Notes under the pieces: model-generated
Database searches by the model: none
What the model saw: the letters and a program-made list of their open reading frames with translations, nothing else
Told to the model about the DNA's origin: nothing
Assembly (NCBI GenBank): GCA_037039925.1
Contig: JAXRKP010000324.1
Location: 56,001-120,000, forward strand
Length of the DNA stretch: 64,000 bases
DNA from: Doris montereyensis
Lineage: Eukaryota; Mollusca; Gastropoda; Nudibranchia; Dorididae
Direction of reading: 5' to 3'
Made by a program: the position numbers and the translations under genes
Part shown: positions 24,370 to 38,300 of the stretch, piece after piece
How positions within the stretch are numbered: position 1 is the first letter of the stretch
How the letters are laid out: each line of letters begins with the position of its first letter

Positions 24370-24549
24370 CTAAGGCCATGACTCTTCCTTCCTCATAGCC
24401 TCTCGAAGTTTCACCAATGTTTCGGCCATTCGTTGTGCACGGTCATCACCACCAAAAGCTTTCTTCGTCTGATGGAAATGCAAAGCGTCAAGCGCAGCAG
24501 GGTCCAAAGGTTTGTTCGATTCCCTCAGCTTTTCTCTAAGTAAATAGTC
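24370..24549 (-). CDS. CAP-Gly protein gene, last exon (60 codons with stop)
   Basis: The acceptor is strong: TTTTCTTCTTTTAG, then the exon GACTATTTACTTAGAGAAAA. The frame reads DYLLREKLRESNKPLDP, then ALDALHFHQTKKAFGGDD, then a charged helix-like end and EESWP before TAG at 24370-24372. The length is exactly 60 codons in phase 0, which fits the phase-0 end of the preceding exon at 32422. The tail is hydrophilic, with heptad-like Leu/Met spacing in RMAETLVKLREAMRKEE suggesting a short coiled coil. I do not recognise this C-terminus as a named family. It lies 7.9 kb from the preceding exon; that intron is almost entirely a 32-bp minisatellite. Confidence 0.8.
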   Translation of the reverse strand, partial: DYLLREKLRESNKPLDPAALDALHFHQTKKAFGGDDRAQRMAETLVKLREAMRKEESWP

Positions 24550-24769
24550 CTAAAAGAAGAAAACAGAAAGCCAAAGTAAATTAAAATTAATTGCCTAGGG
24601 AAAAACCTAGTGGCATTTACACAACCAAAAAAACCCCATAAATGTTAATAGTGTTTCAAATCATAAATAAAAATTGCTGAAAGCATTACATTCAAGACGA
24701 CATCAGTAAAGACAACATTAAATCTCATAGATGCCGAGCATTTCACTCAAGCTGAGAATAACAAAACAA

Positions 24770-27700
24770 GCACTACTTGTTCCTACTGGCATATAACAAT
24801 ATCAATACTTGTTCCTAGTGGCATATAACAATATCAATACTTGTTCCTACTGGCATATAACAATATCAATACTTGTTCCTACTGGCATATAATAATATCA
24901 CTACTTGTTCCTACTGGCATATAACAATATCAATATTTGTTCCTAGTGGCACATAACAATATCAATACTTGTTCCTACTGGCATATAACAATATCACTAC
25001 TTGTTACTAATGGCATATAACAATATCAATACTTGTTCCTACTGGCATATAATAATATCACTACTTGTTACTAGTGGCATATAACAATATCAATACTTGT
25101 TCCTAGTGGCATATAACAATATCAATACTTGTTCCTAGTGGCATATAACAATATCAATACTTGTTCCTAGGGCATATAACAATATCACTACTTGTTCCTA
25201 CTGGCATATATCAATATCAATACGGCATATAACAACATCACTACTTGTTACTAGTGGCATATAACAATATCAATACTTGGTACTAGTGGCATATAACAAT
25301 ATCACTACTTGTTACTAGTGGTATATAACAACATCAATACTTGTTACTAGTGGCATATAACAATATCAATACTTGTTACTAGTGGCATATAATAATATCA
25401 CTACATGTTACTAGTGGCATATAACAATATCACTACTTGTTAATAGTGGCATATAACATATCACTACTTGTTCCTACTGGCATATATCAATATCAATACG
25501 GCATATAACAACATCACTACTTGTTACTAGTGGCATATAACAATATCAATACTTGTTACTAGTGGCATATAACAATATCACTACTTGTTACTAGTGGCAT
25601 ATAACAATATCACTACTCGTTACTAGTGGCATATAACAATATCAATACTTGTTACTAGTGGCATATAACAACATCAATACTTGTTACTAGTGACATATAA
25701 CAATATCAATACTTGTTACTAATGGCATATAACAATATTACTACTTGTTACTAGTGGCAAATAACAATAGCACTACTTGTTACTAGTGGCATATAACAAT
25801 ATCAATAATTGTTACTAGTGGCATATAACAATATCACTACTTGTTACTAGTGGTATATAATAATGTCACTACTTGTTAATAGTGGCAAATAACAATATCA
25901 ATACTTGTTACTAGTGGCATATAACAATATCACTACTTGTTACTAGTGGCATATAACAATATCACTACTTGTTACTAGTGGCATATAACAATATCACTAC
26001 TTGTTACTAGTGGCATATAACAATATCAATACTTGTTACTAGTGGCAAATAACAATATCACTACTTGTTACTAGTGGCATATAAGCAATATCACTACTTG
26101 TTACTAGTGGCATATAACAATATCTTATATTTGTTACTAGTGATATATAACAATATCAATACATGTTACTAGTGGCATGTAACAATATCACTACTTGGTA
26201 CTAGTGGCATATAACAATATCACTACTTGTTACTAGTGGCATATAACAATATCACTATTTGTTACTAGTGGTATATAACAATATCACTACTTGTTACTAG
26301 TGGCATGTAACAATATAACTACTTGTTACTAGTGGCATATAACAATATCACTATTTGTTACTAGTGGCATATAACAATATCACTATTTGTTACTAGTGGC
26401 ATATAACAATATCAATACTTGTTACTAGTGGCATATAACAATATCACTACTTGTTACTAGTGGCATATAACAATAGCACTACTTGTTACTAATGGCATAT
26501 AATATATCACTACTTGTTACTAATGGCAAATAACATATCACTACTTGTTACTAGTGGCATATAACAATATCACTACTTGTTACTAGTGGCAAATAACAAT
26601 ATCAATACTTGTTACTAGTGGCATATAACAATATCACTACTTGTTACTAGTGGCATATAACAATATCACTACTTGTTACTAGTGGCATATAACAATATCA
26701 CTACTTGTTACTAGTGGCATATAACAATATCACTACTTGTTACTAGTGGCATATAACAAAATCACTACTTGTTACTAGTGGCATATAACAATATCACTAC
26801 TTGTTAATAGTGGCATATAACAATAGCACTACTTGTTACTAGTGGCAAATAACAATATCAATACTTGTTACTAGTGGCATATAACATATCACTACTTGTT
26901 AATAGTGGCATATAACATATCACTAATTGTTACTAGTGGCATATAACAATATCACTACTTGTTACTAGTGGCATATAACAATATCACTACTTTTACTAGT
27001 GGCATATAACAATAGCACTACTTGTTACTAGTGGCAAATAACAATATCACTACTTGTTACTAGTGGCATATAACATATCACTACTTGTTACTAGTGGCAT
27101 ATAACATATCACTAATTGTTACTAGTGGCATATAACAATATCACTACTTGTTACTAGTGGCATATAACAATATCACTACTTGTTACTAGTGGCATATAAC
27201 AATATCACTACTTGTTACTAGTGGCATATAACAATATCACTACTTGTTACTAGTGGCATATAATAATATCACTACTTGTTACTAGTGGCAAATAACAATA
27301 TCAATACTTGTTACTAGTGGCATATAACATATCACTACTTGTTACTAGTGGCATATCACATATCACTAATTGTTACTAGTGGCATATAACAATATCACTA
27401 CTTGTTACTTGTGGCATATAATAATATCACTACTTGTTACTAGTGGCATATAACAATATCAATACTTGTTACTAGTGGCATATAACAATATCACTACTTA
27501 TTACTAGTTGCATATAACAATATCACTATTTGTTACTAGTGGCATATAACAATATCACTACTTGTTACTAGTGGCATATAACAATATCACTACTTGTTAC
27601 TAGTGGTATATAACAATATGAATATTTGTTACTAGTGGCATAAAACAATATCAATACTTGTTACTAGTGGCATATAACACTAGCACAACTTGTTCCTAGT

Positions 27701-30700
27701 GGCATATAACACTAGCACAACCTGTTCCTAGTGGCATATAACACTAGCACAACTTGTTCCTAGTGGCATATAACACTAGCACAATTTGTTCTCCTAGTGG
27801 CATATAACAATATGAATACTTGTTACTAGTGGCAAATAACAATATCAATACTTGTTCCTAGTGGCATATAACAATAGCACTACTTGTTACTAGTGGCATA
27901 TAACAATATCACTACTTGTTACTAGTGGCATATAACAATAGCACTACTTGTTACTAGTGGCAAATAACAATATCACTATTTGTTACAAGTGACATATAAC
28001 ACTAGCACAATTTGTTCCTAGTGGCATATAACACTAGCACAACTTGTTCCTAGTGGCATATAACACTAGCACAACTTGTTCCTAGTCGCATATAACAATA
28101 GCACTACTTGTTACTAGTGGCATATAACACTAGCACAACTTGTTCCTACAGGCATATAACACTAGCACAGTTTGTTCCTAGTGGCATATAACAATTTCAA
28201 TAATTGTTACTAGTGGCATATAACAATATCAATACTTGTTACTAGTGGCATATAACAATATCACTACTTGTTACTAGTGGCATATAACAATATCACTACT
28301 TGTTACTAGTGGCATATAACAATATCACTACTTGTTACTAGTCGCATATAACAATATCACTACTTGTTACTAGTGACATATAACAAAATCACTACTTGTT
28401 ACTAGTGGCATATAACAATATCACTACTTGTTACTAGTCGCATATAACAATATCACTACTTGTTACTAGTCGCATATAACACTAGCACAACTTGTTCCTA
28501 GTGGCATATAACAATATCACTACTTGTTCCTAGTCGTATATAACACTAGCACAATTTGTTCCTAGTGGCATATAACAATTTCAATACTTGTTACTAGTGG
28601 CATATAACAATATCACTACTTGTTACTAGTGGCATATAACAATTTCAATACTTGATACTAGTGGCATATAACAATATCACTACTTGTTACTAGTCGTATA
28701 TAACAATATCACTACTTGTTACTAGTCGCATATAACACTAGCACAACTTGTTCTAGTGGCATATAACAATATCACTACTTGTTCCTAGTCGTATATAACA
28801 ATATCACTACTTGTTACTAGTGGCATATAACAATATCACTACTTGTTACTAGTGACATATAACAATATCACTACTTGTTACTAGTGGCATATAACAATAG
28901 CACTACTTGTTACTAGTGGCATATAACAATATCACTACTTGTTACTAGTGGCATATAACAATAGCACTACTTGTTACTAGTGGCATAAAACAATATCAAT
29001 ACTTGTTACTAGTGGTAAATAACAATATCACTACTTGTTACTAGGGCATATAACAATATCACTACTTGTTACTAGTGGCATATAACAATATCACTACTTG
29101 TTACTAGTGGCATAAAACAATATCAATACTTGTTATTAGTGGGATATAACAATATCAATACTTGTTATTAGTGGCATATAACAATATCACTACTTGTTAC
29201 TAGGGCATATAACAATATCACTACTTGTTACTAGGGCATATAACAATATCACTACTTGTTACTAGTGGCATATAACAATATCACTACTTGTTACTAGTGA
29301 CATATAACAATATCAATAATTGTTACTAGTGGCATATAACAATATCACTACTTGTTACTAGGGCATATAACAATATCACTACTTGTTACTAGGGCATATA
29401 ACAATATCACTACTTGTTACTAGGGCATATAACAATATCACTACTTGTTACTAGTGGCATATAACAATATCACTACTTGTTACTAGTGACATATAACAAT
29501 ATCAATAATTGTTACTAGTGGCATATAACAATATCACTACTTGTTACTATTCATATATAACACTAGCAATACAACTTGTTCCTAGTGGCATATAACAATA
29601 TCACTACTTGTTCCTAGTCGTATATAACACTAGCACAATTTGTTCCTAGTGGCATATAACACTAGCACAACTTGTTCCTAGTGGCATATAACAATTTCAA
29701 TACTTGTTACTAGTGGCATATAACAATATCACTACTTGTTACTAGTGGCATATAACACTAGCACAATTTGTTCCTAGTTGCATATAACAATATCACAGTT
29801 ACTTGTTACTAGTGACATATAACAATATCAATAATTGTTACTAGTGGCATATAACAATTTCAATACTTGTTACTAGTGGCATATAACAAAATCACTACTT
29901 GTTACTAGTGGCATATAACAAAATCACTACTTGTTACTAGTGGCATATAACAAAATCACTACTTGTTACTAGTGGCATATAACAATATCACTACTTGTTA
30001 CTAGTCGCATATAACACTAGCACAACTTGTTCCTAGTGGCATATAACAATATCACTACTTGTTCCTAGTCGTATATAACACTAGCACAATTTGTTCCTAG
30101 TGGCATATAACAAAATCACTACTTGTTACTAGTGGCATATAACAATATCACTACTTGTTACTAGTGGCATATAACAAAATCACTACTTGTTACTAGTGGC
30201 ATATAACAATATCACTACTTGTTACTAGTCGCATATAACACTAGCACAACTTGTTTCTAGTGGCATATAACAATATCACTACTTGTTCCTAGTCGTATAT
30301 AACACTAGCACAATTTGTTCCTAGTGGCATATAACACTATCACAACTTGTTCCTAGTGGCATATAACAATTTCAATACTTGTTACTAGTGGCATATAACA
30401 ATATCACTACTTGTTACTAGTGGCATATAACACTAGCACAATTTGTTCCTAGTGGCATATAACAATATCAGTACTTGTTACTAGTGACATATAACAATAT
30501 CACTACTTGTTACTAGTGGCATATAACACTAGCACAATTTGTTCCTAGTGACATATAACAAAATCACTACTTGTTACTAGTGGCATATAACAATATCACT
30601 ACTTGTTACTAGTGGCATATAACAAAATCACTACTTGTTACTAGTGGCATATAACAATAGCACTACTTGTTACTAGTGGCATATAACAATATCAATATTT

Positions 30701-31815
30701 GTTACTAGTGGCATATAACAAAATCACTACTTGTTACTAGTGACATATAACAATATCACTACTTGTTACTAGTGACATATAACAATAGCACTACTTGTTA
30801 CTAGTGGCATAAAACAATATCAATACTTGTTATTAGTGGGATATAACAATATCAATACTTGTTACTAGTGGCATATAACAATATCACTACTTGTTACTAG
30901 TGGCATATGACAATATCACTACTTGTTACTAGTGGCATATAACAATATCACTACTTGTTACTAGTGGCATATAACAATATCACTATTTGTTACTAGTGGC
31001 AAATAACAATATCACTACTTGTTACTAGTGGCAAATAACAATATCACTAATTGTTACGAGTAGCATATAACAATTTCAATACTTGTTACTAATGGCATAT
31101 AACAATATCACTACTTGTTACTAGTGGCATATAACAATATCACTATTTGTTACTAGTGGCAAATAACATATCCCTACTTGTTACTATTGGCATATAACAA
31201 TATCACTATTTGTTACTAGTGGCAAATAACATAGCACTACTTGTTACTAATGGCATATAACAATATCACTACTTGTTACTAGTGGCATATAACAATATCA
31301 CTATTTGTTACTAGTGGCAAATAACATATCACTACTTGTTACTAGTGGCATATAACAATATCACTACTTGTTACTAGTGGCATATAACAATATCACTATT
31401 TGTTACTAGTGGCAAATAACAATATCACTACTTGTTACTAGTGGCAAATAACAATATCACTAATTGTTACAGTAGCATATAACAATTTCAATACTTGTTA
31501 CTAATGGCATATAACAATATCACTACTTGTTACTAGTGGCATATAACAATATCACTATTTGTTACTAGTGGCAAATAACATATCCCTACTTGTTACTATT
31601 GGCATATAACAATATCACTATTTGTTACTAGTGGCAAATAACATAGCACTACTTGTTACTAATGGCATATAACAATATCACTACTTGTTACTAGTGGCAT
31701 ATAACAATATCACTATTTGTTACTAGTGGCAAATAACATAGCACTACTTGTTACTATTGGCATATAACAATATCACTATTTGTTACTAGTGGCAAATAAC
31801 ATAGCACTACTTGTT
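24770..31815. repeat. Minisatellite, 32-bp unit, about 220 copies
   Basis: The period is 32 bp (TTGTTACTAG at 26641 and 26673). The dominant unit is CTACTTGTTACTAGTGGCAT followed by ATAACAATATCA. The first 20 or so units read TTCCTACTGG or TTCCTAGTGG instead of TTACTAGTGG. From 27660 a second type, ATAACACTAGCACAACTTGT plus TCCTAGTGGC, is interspersed. A 13-unit block at about 31051-31463 is repeated at about 31464-31800. It occupies nearly the whole last intron of the CAP-Gly gene. Confidence 0.98.
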
Positions 31816-32421
31816 CAATGTTTTGGTCAAACACTGTAAAGAATAAAGACTTCCTCCCAAAAGCTGCTATTCTGAAATGAATCAACTGGAAGTGAGTTAG
31901 TTTTGAGGGACAAAGCACAGCGTGTATATTGAGCCTTCTGTCCTTCCCCCAATGACAATGAAATACATTGAAGCAGTACAAGGATTGTAACAAGGCAAAG
32001 ACATTGCCTACACTGTTACTAAATGTGGAAAGTGAAAACAGATACTTTGATTTATTTTTTGTACCAAATCTCCTGTTCATTCTAGCCATATTATATTTTA
32101 TTTATATTTATTTTAACAGTCTTCTAAGGCTTGGATCAAAGCAAACGATAAGCTGAAAGTACAGGAAGGAACAAAAATTAATGAAGGCGAACAATGTAAA
32201 ACAAATAACTTATACACTGGCATATAAAAAAAATTAATATCCAGTCAAGTTTAAAGCATGTAATACAAAACAGTAAAAATAATTGAATACAAACATGATC
32301 TTTCGGTTATACACAATTTTTTGTATTTAAAACAGAAAAACATTTTATTAAAGTGTGTTCAACTGGATTCGTGCTTGCAAGAAGACAAAGACAGTAAAAA
32401 TATCATCCTAGACATGTTCAC
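31816..32421. other. Intron remainder between the 32-bp array and exon 32422-32614
   Basis: Single-copy-looking AT-rich sequence. The 111-codon minus-strand frame at 31754-32089 begins in array sequence, has no recognisable domain and is probably chance. Confidence 0.45.
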
Positions 32422-32614
32422 CTTGTATGCGACGTCATCTCCATCTTGGATCACCTGATAGGAATCGTTATCGTCAGGGCTCGTTCTTAATTTACTGGCC
32501 CTGGTGGGGCGAGGCGAGATTCTTGGAGGAGGAGCTGACTTTGAAAATCTCTCCAGTTGAGCCCTTCTTCGAATCTCATGTTCCTTTAAGAGCCTTTCCT
32601 CACTCTCTCTGATC
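32422..32614 (-). CDS. CAP-Gly protein gene, penultimate exon found (193 bp)
   Basis: The acceptor TTTAATTTCCAG precedes GATCAGAGAGAGTGAGGAAA, and the exon ends GCATACAAG before donor GTGAAC. The first G completes a Lys codon begun in the exon at 38546 (phase 2). The remaining 192 bases are 64 codons, ending in phase 0. The protein starts with a charged helix (IRESEERLLKEHEIRRRAQL), likely coiled coil, followed by a Ser/Pro/Arg-rich linker (SAPPPRISPRPTR) and an acidic stretch (SPDDNDSYQVIQDGDD). The linker has PxxP-like and SP sites, typical of disordered regulated segments; that role is inference. Confidence 0.8.
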
Positions 32615-32679
32615 CTGGAAATTAAATTTAAAAGAAAAAAAAACAGAAGTGAAAACAGCACAGACTCTTACTCCCTCCA

Positions 32680-33160
32680 TACTAATGTTGATATATCACT
32701 ATGGGTTTCGCTTGCTTTGTCTCAGGCTAAATGATGTTATTATTGCCATGGCTTTTGCTATTTTTTCAGCCTAAATGCTGATATTATCGCTATGGTTTTG
32801 CTGTGTTTCATTTCAGTCTAAATGCTGATATTATCGCTATGGCTTTTGCTATGTTTCATTTCAGTCTAAACGCTGATATTATTGCTATGGCTTTTCTATG
32901 TTTCTTTTCAGTCTAAATGCTGATATGATTGTTATCGCTTTTGCTATGTTTCATTTCAGTCTAAATGCTGATATTATTGCTATGGCTTTCTCTATGTTTC
33001 ATTTCAGTCTAAACGCTGATATTATTGCTATGGCTTTTGCTACGTTTCATTTCAGTCTAAATGCTGATATTATTGTTATGGCTTTTGCTGTGTTTCCTTT
33101 CAGTCTAAACGCTGATATTATCGCTATGGCTTTCACTGCGTTTAGTTTCAGCCTAAACAC
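32680..33160. repeat. Minisatellite, 48-bp unit, about 10 copies
   Basis: The period is 48 bp (GCTGATATT at 32824 and 32872). The unit contains TTTCAGTCTAAATGCTGATA, TTATCGCTATGG and CTTTTGCTATG. Because 48 is three times 16, one plus-strand frame stays open (32898-33203, repeating FHFSLNADIIAMAFA). It is antisense to the CAP-Gly gene and intronic. I do not consider it a gene. Confidence 0.95.
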
Positions 33161-33329
33161 ATATTACTTTGGGACAATCCGTTTTTTTAAATGGAACACA
33201 TAGAAATAGACAGGATGATGGAAGTAAAGGTTTCCTTTAAAACTTAAAATCAGTCTTGCCATTTCCTGAGTTGTAAATAAATTTTATTTTAAATGGTTAA
33301 AATCCCTAGATTGGAATCCTACGCATGAA

Positions 33330-34205
33330 GCCAATCGACTTAACCAGAAATGTGCTTAGGCATTCATACTTGGCAGAACTTAGCTACACAACACATGACT
33401 TAAATCAAAATGCATTCAAGCATTCACACATGGCAGACCTTAGCTATACAATACATGACTTAATTCAAAATGCATTCAAGCAATTACACATGGCAGACCT
33501 TAGCTATACAACACATGACTTAATTCAAAATGCATTCAAACATTCACACATGGCAGACCTTAGCTATACAACACATGACTTAATTTGAAATGCATTAAAG
33601 CATTTACATGGCAGACCTTAGTTACACACACATGAATTATTTCAAAATGCATTCAAACATTCACACATGGCAGACCTTAGCTACACAAGACATGACTTAA
33701 TTCAAAATGCATTCAAACATTCAAAAATGGCAGACCTTAGCTATACAACACATAACTTAATTTGAAATGCATTAAAGCATTTACACATGGCAGACCTTAG
33801 TTACAACACATGACTTAATTTCAAAATGCATTCAAACATTCACACATGGCAGACCTTAGCTATACAACACATGACTTAATTTGAAATGCATTCAAACATT
33901 CACACATGGCAGACCTTAGCTATACAACACATGACTTAATTTGAAATGCATTAAAGCATTTACACATGGCAGACCTTAGTTACACACACATGAATTATTT
34001 CAAAATGCATTCAAGCATTCATACATGGTAGACCTTAGCTACACATACATGAATTAATTCAAAATGAATTCAAATATTCATGCATGGCAGACCTCAGCTA
34101 CACAATACATGACTTAAATCAAAATGCATTCAAGCATTCATGCATGGCAGGCCTTAGCTACACAACACATGAGTTAAATCAAAATGCATTCAAGTATTCA
34201 CGTCT
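33330..34205. repeat. Minisatellite, 60-bp unit, about 14 copies
   Basis: The period is 60 bp (CATTCACACATGGCAGACCT at 33421, then at 33481). The unit continues TAGCTATACAACACATGACT, TAATTCAAAATGCATTCAAG. Small deletions appear at 33600 and 33800. A plus-strand frame (33325-33588) repeats HSHMADLSYTTHDLIQNAFK because 60 is a multiple of three, until an in-frame TGA (TTTGAAAT variant). Intronic, antisense to the gene. Confidence 0.95.
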
Positions 34206-34479
34206 CCTGAAGTGATTTATTTTGCTTTTGAGTTATGGGTTTTGATTTTAGTATATTTATGAGTAACTGTCAAAATACAGTCATCCTGTATCATTGAAAA
34301 GCTTGTAGCATCCTTGGTTGTCAAGGAAACGGCCGCCATTTGGGATTTTGACCCAATTTTCAATATCTATCTCCTCTCTTAGTTATGAATAAAATCTCTT
34401 AAAACCTGTGCAGATCGTTTTTTCTATTCAATGTCTAAAGAGTGACGTCGGGATATTTAGATATTTAATAAGTTTTTTT
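34206..34479. other. Intron spacer
   Basis: No gene or named element. The motif GCCGCCATTTGGG at about 34331 resembles GCCGCCATTTGATGG at about 49530, so the dispersed repeat that starts at 34480 may extend into this stretch. Confidence 0.35.
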
Positions 34480-35265
34480 CTACGAATTTTTTAAAATAAC
34501 ATATATCATTTATATGCAAAAATGGCATTGTGATTACAAATTATTTTTTTTTCAAAAAGATTACAAGATATCAAAAAAGTCCGAAGTCATTCTATTAACA
34601 TTGACGAAAGGAACCTGTGTGCCAAATATTATACAAATCGGTCGGTAAATGACGGAGGAGATAGAAATTTAGTGGGAAAAAAATTCATTTCGAGAATAAT
34701 ATGAAGAAATCAAAAGAAAATAACACAAAAAAGACACTTCAGACTGGTTTCCCTTCTTGTAGCAGAAACAGCCCCTTACTCTTTCAACAGTCTCTGGCAT
34801 TGTTTCTAATGTAAAAAGATTGTAAACCTAGGTTTAGATGTGAACTATTGTGGAAACAGACGTCATAATGACCATTGTTTTGTTTTATTCCTCTATTCCT
34901 ATACTTGTGCGCGTGTTTACAGACGTATCGTCCAAACATTTGACCTTCATTTCTTACATCACTCAATACTTAGCCAACTCGGCAACGGGCGTGTCAATAG
35001 GCCATTTTCCAGATTGTGGCGATAGCTGGCCGGTTATACAGGTTTTCAGTGCCATCTTCTCAGTCAGTGTGAGGGTAAATTACGTAAAAATTTTGACTGT
35101 TTTGCCTACCCTCGCCTACAAAATATTGTGTAACAAAAAAAATAGACGTTATACGGACATTTTTCTGCCATTAAGTTGTAGATAAATGATCATTCTACCC
35201 GAATATACAAAGAACAGAAAATTTACATTTTGGTCCCAAACTCGCCAATCCAGGAGAATTTAAGC
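34480..35265 (-). repeat. Dispersed repeat, copy A (inverted relative to copy at 49.6 kb)
   Basis: The reverse complement is collinear with 49575-50215. Shared blocks are TTGGCGAG.TTGGGACCAAA, GATCATTTATCTA, GTTTACAATCTT, GACTGTTGAAAGAGTAAGGG, TTTCTATCTCCTCCGTCATT and ATGCCATTTTTGCATA. No protein-coding frame is shared between the copies, so a non-autonomous element is likely. The family is unknown to me. Confidence 0.75.
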
Positions 35266-35304
35266 ATTCATACATGACAGGTATAAAACACATAAATCAT
35301 TTTC

Positions 35305-35319
35305 AAAAGCAAATATTTT
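35305..35319. repeat. Target-site duplication, left copy (LINE copy 1)
   Basis: AAAAGCAAATATTTT here matches AAAAGCAAATACTTT at 38363-38377 with one mismatch, flanking the LINE exactly. Confidence 0.85.
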
Positions 35320-38300
35320 CTTTCTTTCTTTATCAGTTCCCATTCTACCTTTCGGTGTATGGGTTCAGATGCCCGAGATGAGCTTTCTCCAGGATGCCCT
35401 GTCCTGGCATTTTCTGTTTTCTTCTGTGAAAGTTGAATTTCTATTCTTCAATGCCTCTTTTATATCTTCTTCCCACTTTCTCCGATGTCTGCCTTTTGGT
35501 CTTTTACCTTGGGCTTTAGCACCGTATACTGATTTAGCTATTCTATTGTCATTCATTTTGTTAACATGCCTAAACCATCTCAATTGATTTATCTTTATCT
35601 TAGTTTTTATGCCATCTGCTTTGGTTTGATCTCTTATTGTTGTATTTCTGATTTTGTCTCTTTTAGTTTTCCCTACTACTCTTCTTAGATATTTCATTTC
35701 AGCTGCCTGTACTCTACTGTACTCTCTACTGTCTAAGGTCCAGGTTTCACTGCCATAGAGGAGAGTAGGGCAATAAACTGTGTTGTATGCTGCCATTTTG
35801 GTTTTTGTTGACAATTCTTATTTACCTACAAATGCCTTTCCTAGATGGTTATATATTGCCATTGCCTTTTAGATTCCCTCGCTGATTTCTTCTCTTAGTC
35901 TTCCCTCAGAGTTAATCATTACTCCTAGGTAATTGTAGCTGTGAACTTGTTCTAAATTCTCCCTAACCAATTTAAGATTTTGTGTTTTAGCTTCCCTAGT
36001 TACTAGCATTGTTTTGGTTTTCTTTGCATTTACTCTCATTCCTCTTTTATTGAGTTCATTGTTCATAATGTTGGTATTCGACTGAAGGTCACTTTCAGAT
36101 TTTCCAAACAGAACTAAATCATCGGCAAATGAAAGCATTGATATATTTACTGGTTTCAGCTTCCACATACCTATATTCATTTTCTTCATTTTTGAGGATG
36201 CCTTTGCGACTGAATCCATAAATGTGATAAACAAAAGAGGACTTAGGTTACAACCCTGTCTTACCCCTATATCTACATCAAGTTCTGCGGACATGTTTCC
36301 AGCTACTCTCACTGCACATGTTGTAAAAACTTTTAATGGCTTTTATTAAATTTTACTCTACATTGTGTTCTTTTAAGGAATGCCATTGCTCGTCCCTCCT
36401 CACAGTGTCAAATGCCTTTTCTAGATCTATAAAACACGGGTGCAAATCAATGTTTCTCTCAAGGAATTTTTCTATTATTTGTCTAATTGTAAATATGTGG
36501 TCTTGTACACTTCTTCCTGGTCTAAATCCACTCTGATGCTCTTCAATTTAATCCTCTACTCTTTTCCTTAGACTCATTTCCTGTATCCTGGCATACACTT
36601 TTCCTGGCACGCTAAGTAGTGATATCCCTCTATAGTTTGAGCATTCCATCGTTGATCCTTTCTTATGCATTGGTACTACCGTTCCCTTTTTCCAGTTGTC
36701 TGGCACCTGTTTGGACTTTCATGCTTGTTGGCATATTGTATGTAGTAGTTTGTCTGCCTCTCTCCCTTGGTTTTTAATTATTTCTGGATAAACTTGATCT
36801 GCTCATGGGGCTTTTCCTAATTTCATTTTTCTTATAGCTGTTTGGATTTCTTCCATTGATATATCTACATCTTCAGCTGTCTCCTCTAGATCACTTGTTA
36901 CTCTTACTAATTGATCTTTACTCCTTGTTTCATATGTTCTGGAGGGATTTGTAATTGTTGAAAATACTCTCTCCGCGCTTCCCATAATTTGGCTGTCTTC
37001 TTTCATTATTTCTCCTTCGGCATTCTTAATTTGTCGTATTGGGCATGCTTTGGTCTTTCTCATGCTCTTCATTGCCCCCAGAACAGCTTTTGATTTCCTT
37101 GATAGCTGTCTTGAAGTCCATGCTATTCTTTTCCTATCTCCTTTAATTTGTTTCCTACCACAGACCTCTTCAGTACAACTGAGCAGTGTTTCTTTATACA
37201 ATTGCCATTTTTCTTCTATTGTGCTATCATTCAGATCCATCTGCCTTTCACTGATTAATCTTTTTATCCTAGATTGATATATCTCTTTTACTATTGGTTT
37301 ATTTAGTTCCTCTATTTTGAGTTTAGTAGCTTTCTTCTCTTTCCTTTTCTGTTTGTTTTCTTCAGTCAGTAATCTCATTTCGGTAATCACTAGGTGATGA
37401 TCACTAAATATTTCTGCTCCTCTGTTCACTCTTGCATCCAATGTACTGTAAAAAAGGAAGCTGCTAACTATTATGTAGTCTATGATGGACTTTTCACCTG
37501 TCTTTATTTACCCTTGTATATTTGTGGATATCTTTATGAGGAAAAAAGGTGTTGGCTATTTTGGAGAAGTTGTCTCTCCTTCTTTACCTAGTACTCCTCC
37601 TGACGTTTCTATATTGTTGCCTACTCTAGCGTTTAAATCTCTTAAAACCATTAGTTCCCGTTTGTGTTTAAGATTCTCTGCAGCTATTTGTAAATCGTTT
37701 TCGAAGGTGTCTTTTCTTTTTTTAATGGTGTCTTCATTTGGTCCATAAGCTATTAATAATCTAATGTCTCACCCTTTTGGTTTAATATTTACCTCTAATA
37801 GCTGTTGCTTATAAATTTCCAGCTTTCTAGTAGCTTTTCATGCCTTTTATGCACTTGGAGGCCTACTCCTGCTCTAGCTCTATCTTTGACATCTACTCCT
37901 GAGAAGATTAAAATATGATTTGGTACTACATTTTCTATTCCTTGTCCTTTTTTCTTTGTTTCTGTAATAGCCAAAATGTCTACTTTGAATTTTTTCATTT
38001 GTTCAACTAATTTTTACTCTTTTCCATTTATTGCCCTACATTCCATGTTCCAAAAATCACAGTCCGTATTCGTTTCCATTTTCGTCGTTGAAAGGTCAAT
38101 CCGGTTATATTATATTTATTTCTCTGCATCAGTTAGGTTTCGGATAAGCAGGATTAGCCCACTGTATCCTAGGTAGATGGTGGGGCTGCCACCTTGAGGC
38201 CTTTGGTCTATCAAGACCGACCTGAAAGCAGCAGGTTGTTTTCTGTCAGGGTTAACTCCCTTAGCTTGTGGTCAGCCAAAACCGATCTGCAAGGCAGCAG

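Noticed and set aside
32898..33203. 101-codon plus-strand frame as a repeat protein
   Set aside because: It is a consequence of the 48-bp period being a multiple of three; it lacks any flanking coding exon and is antisense within an intron.
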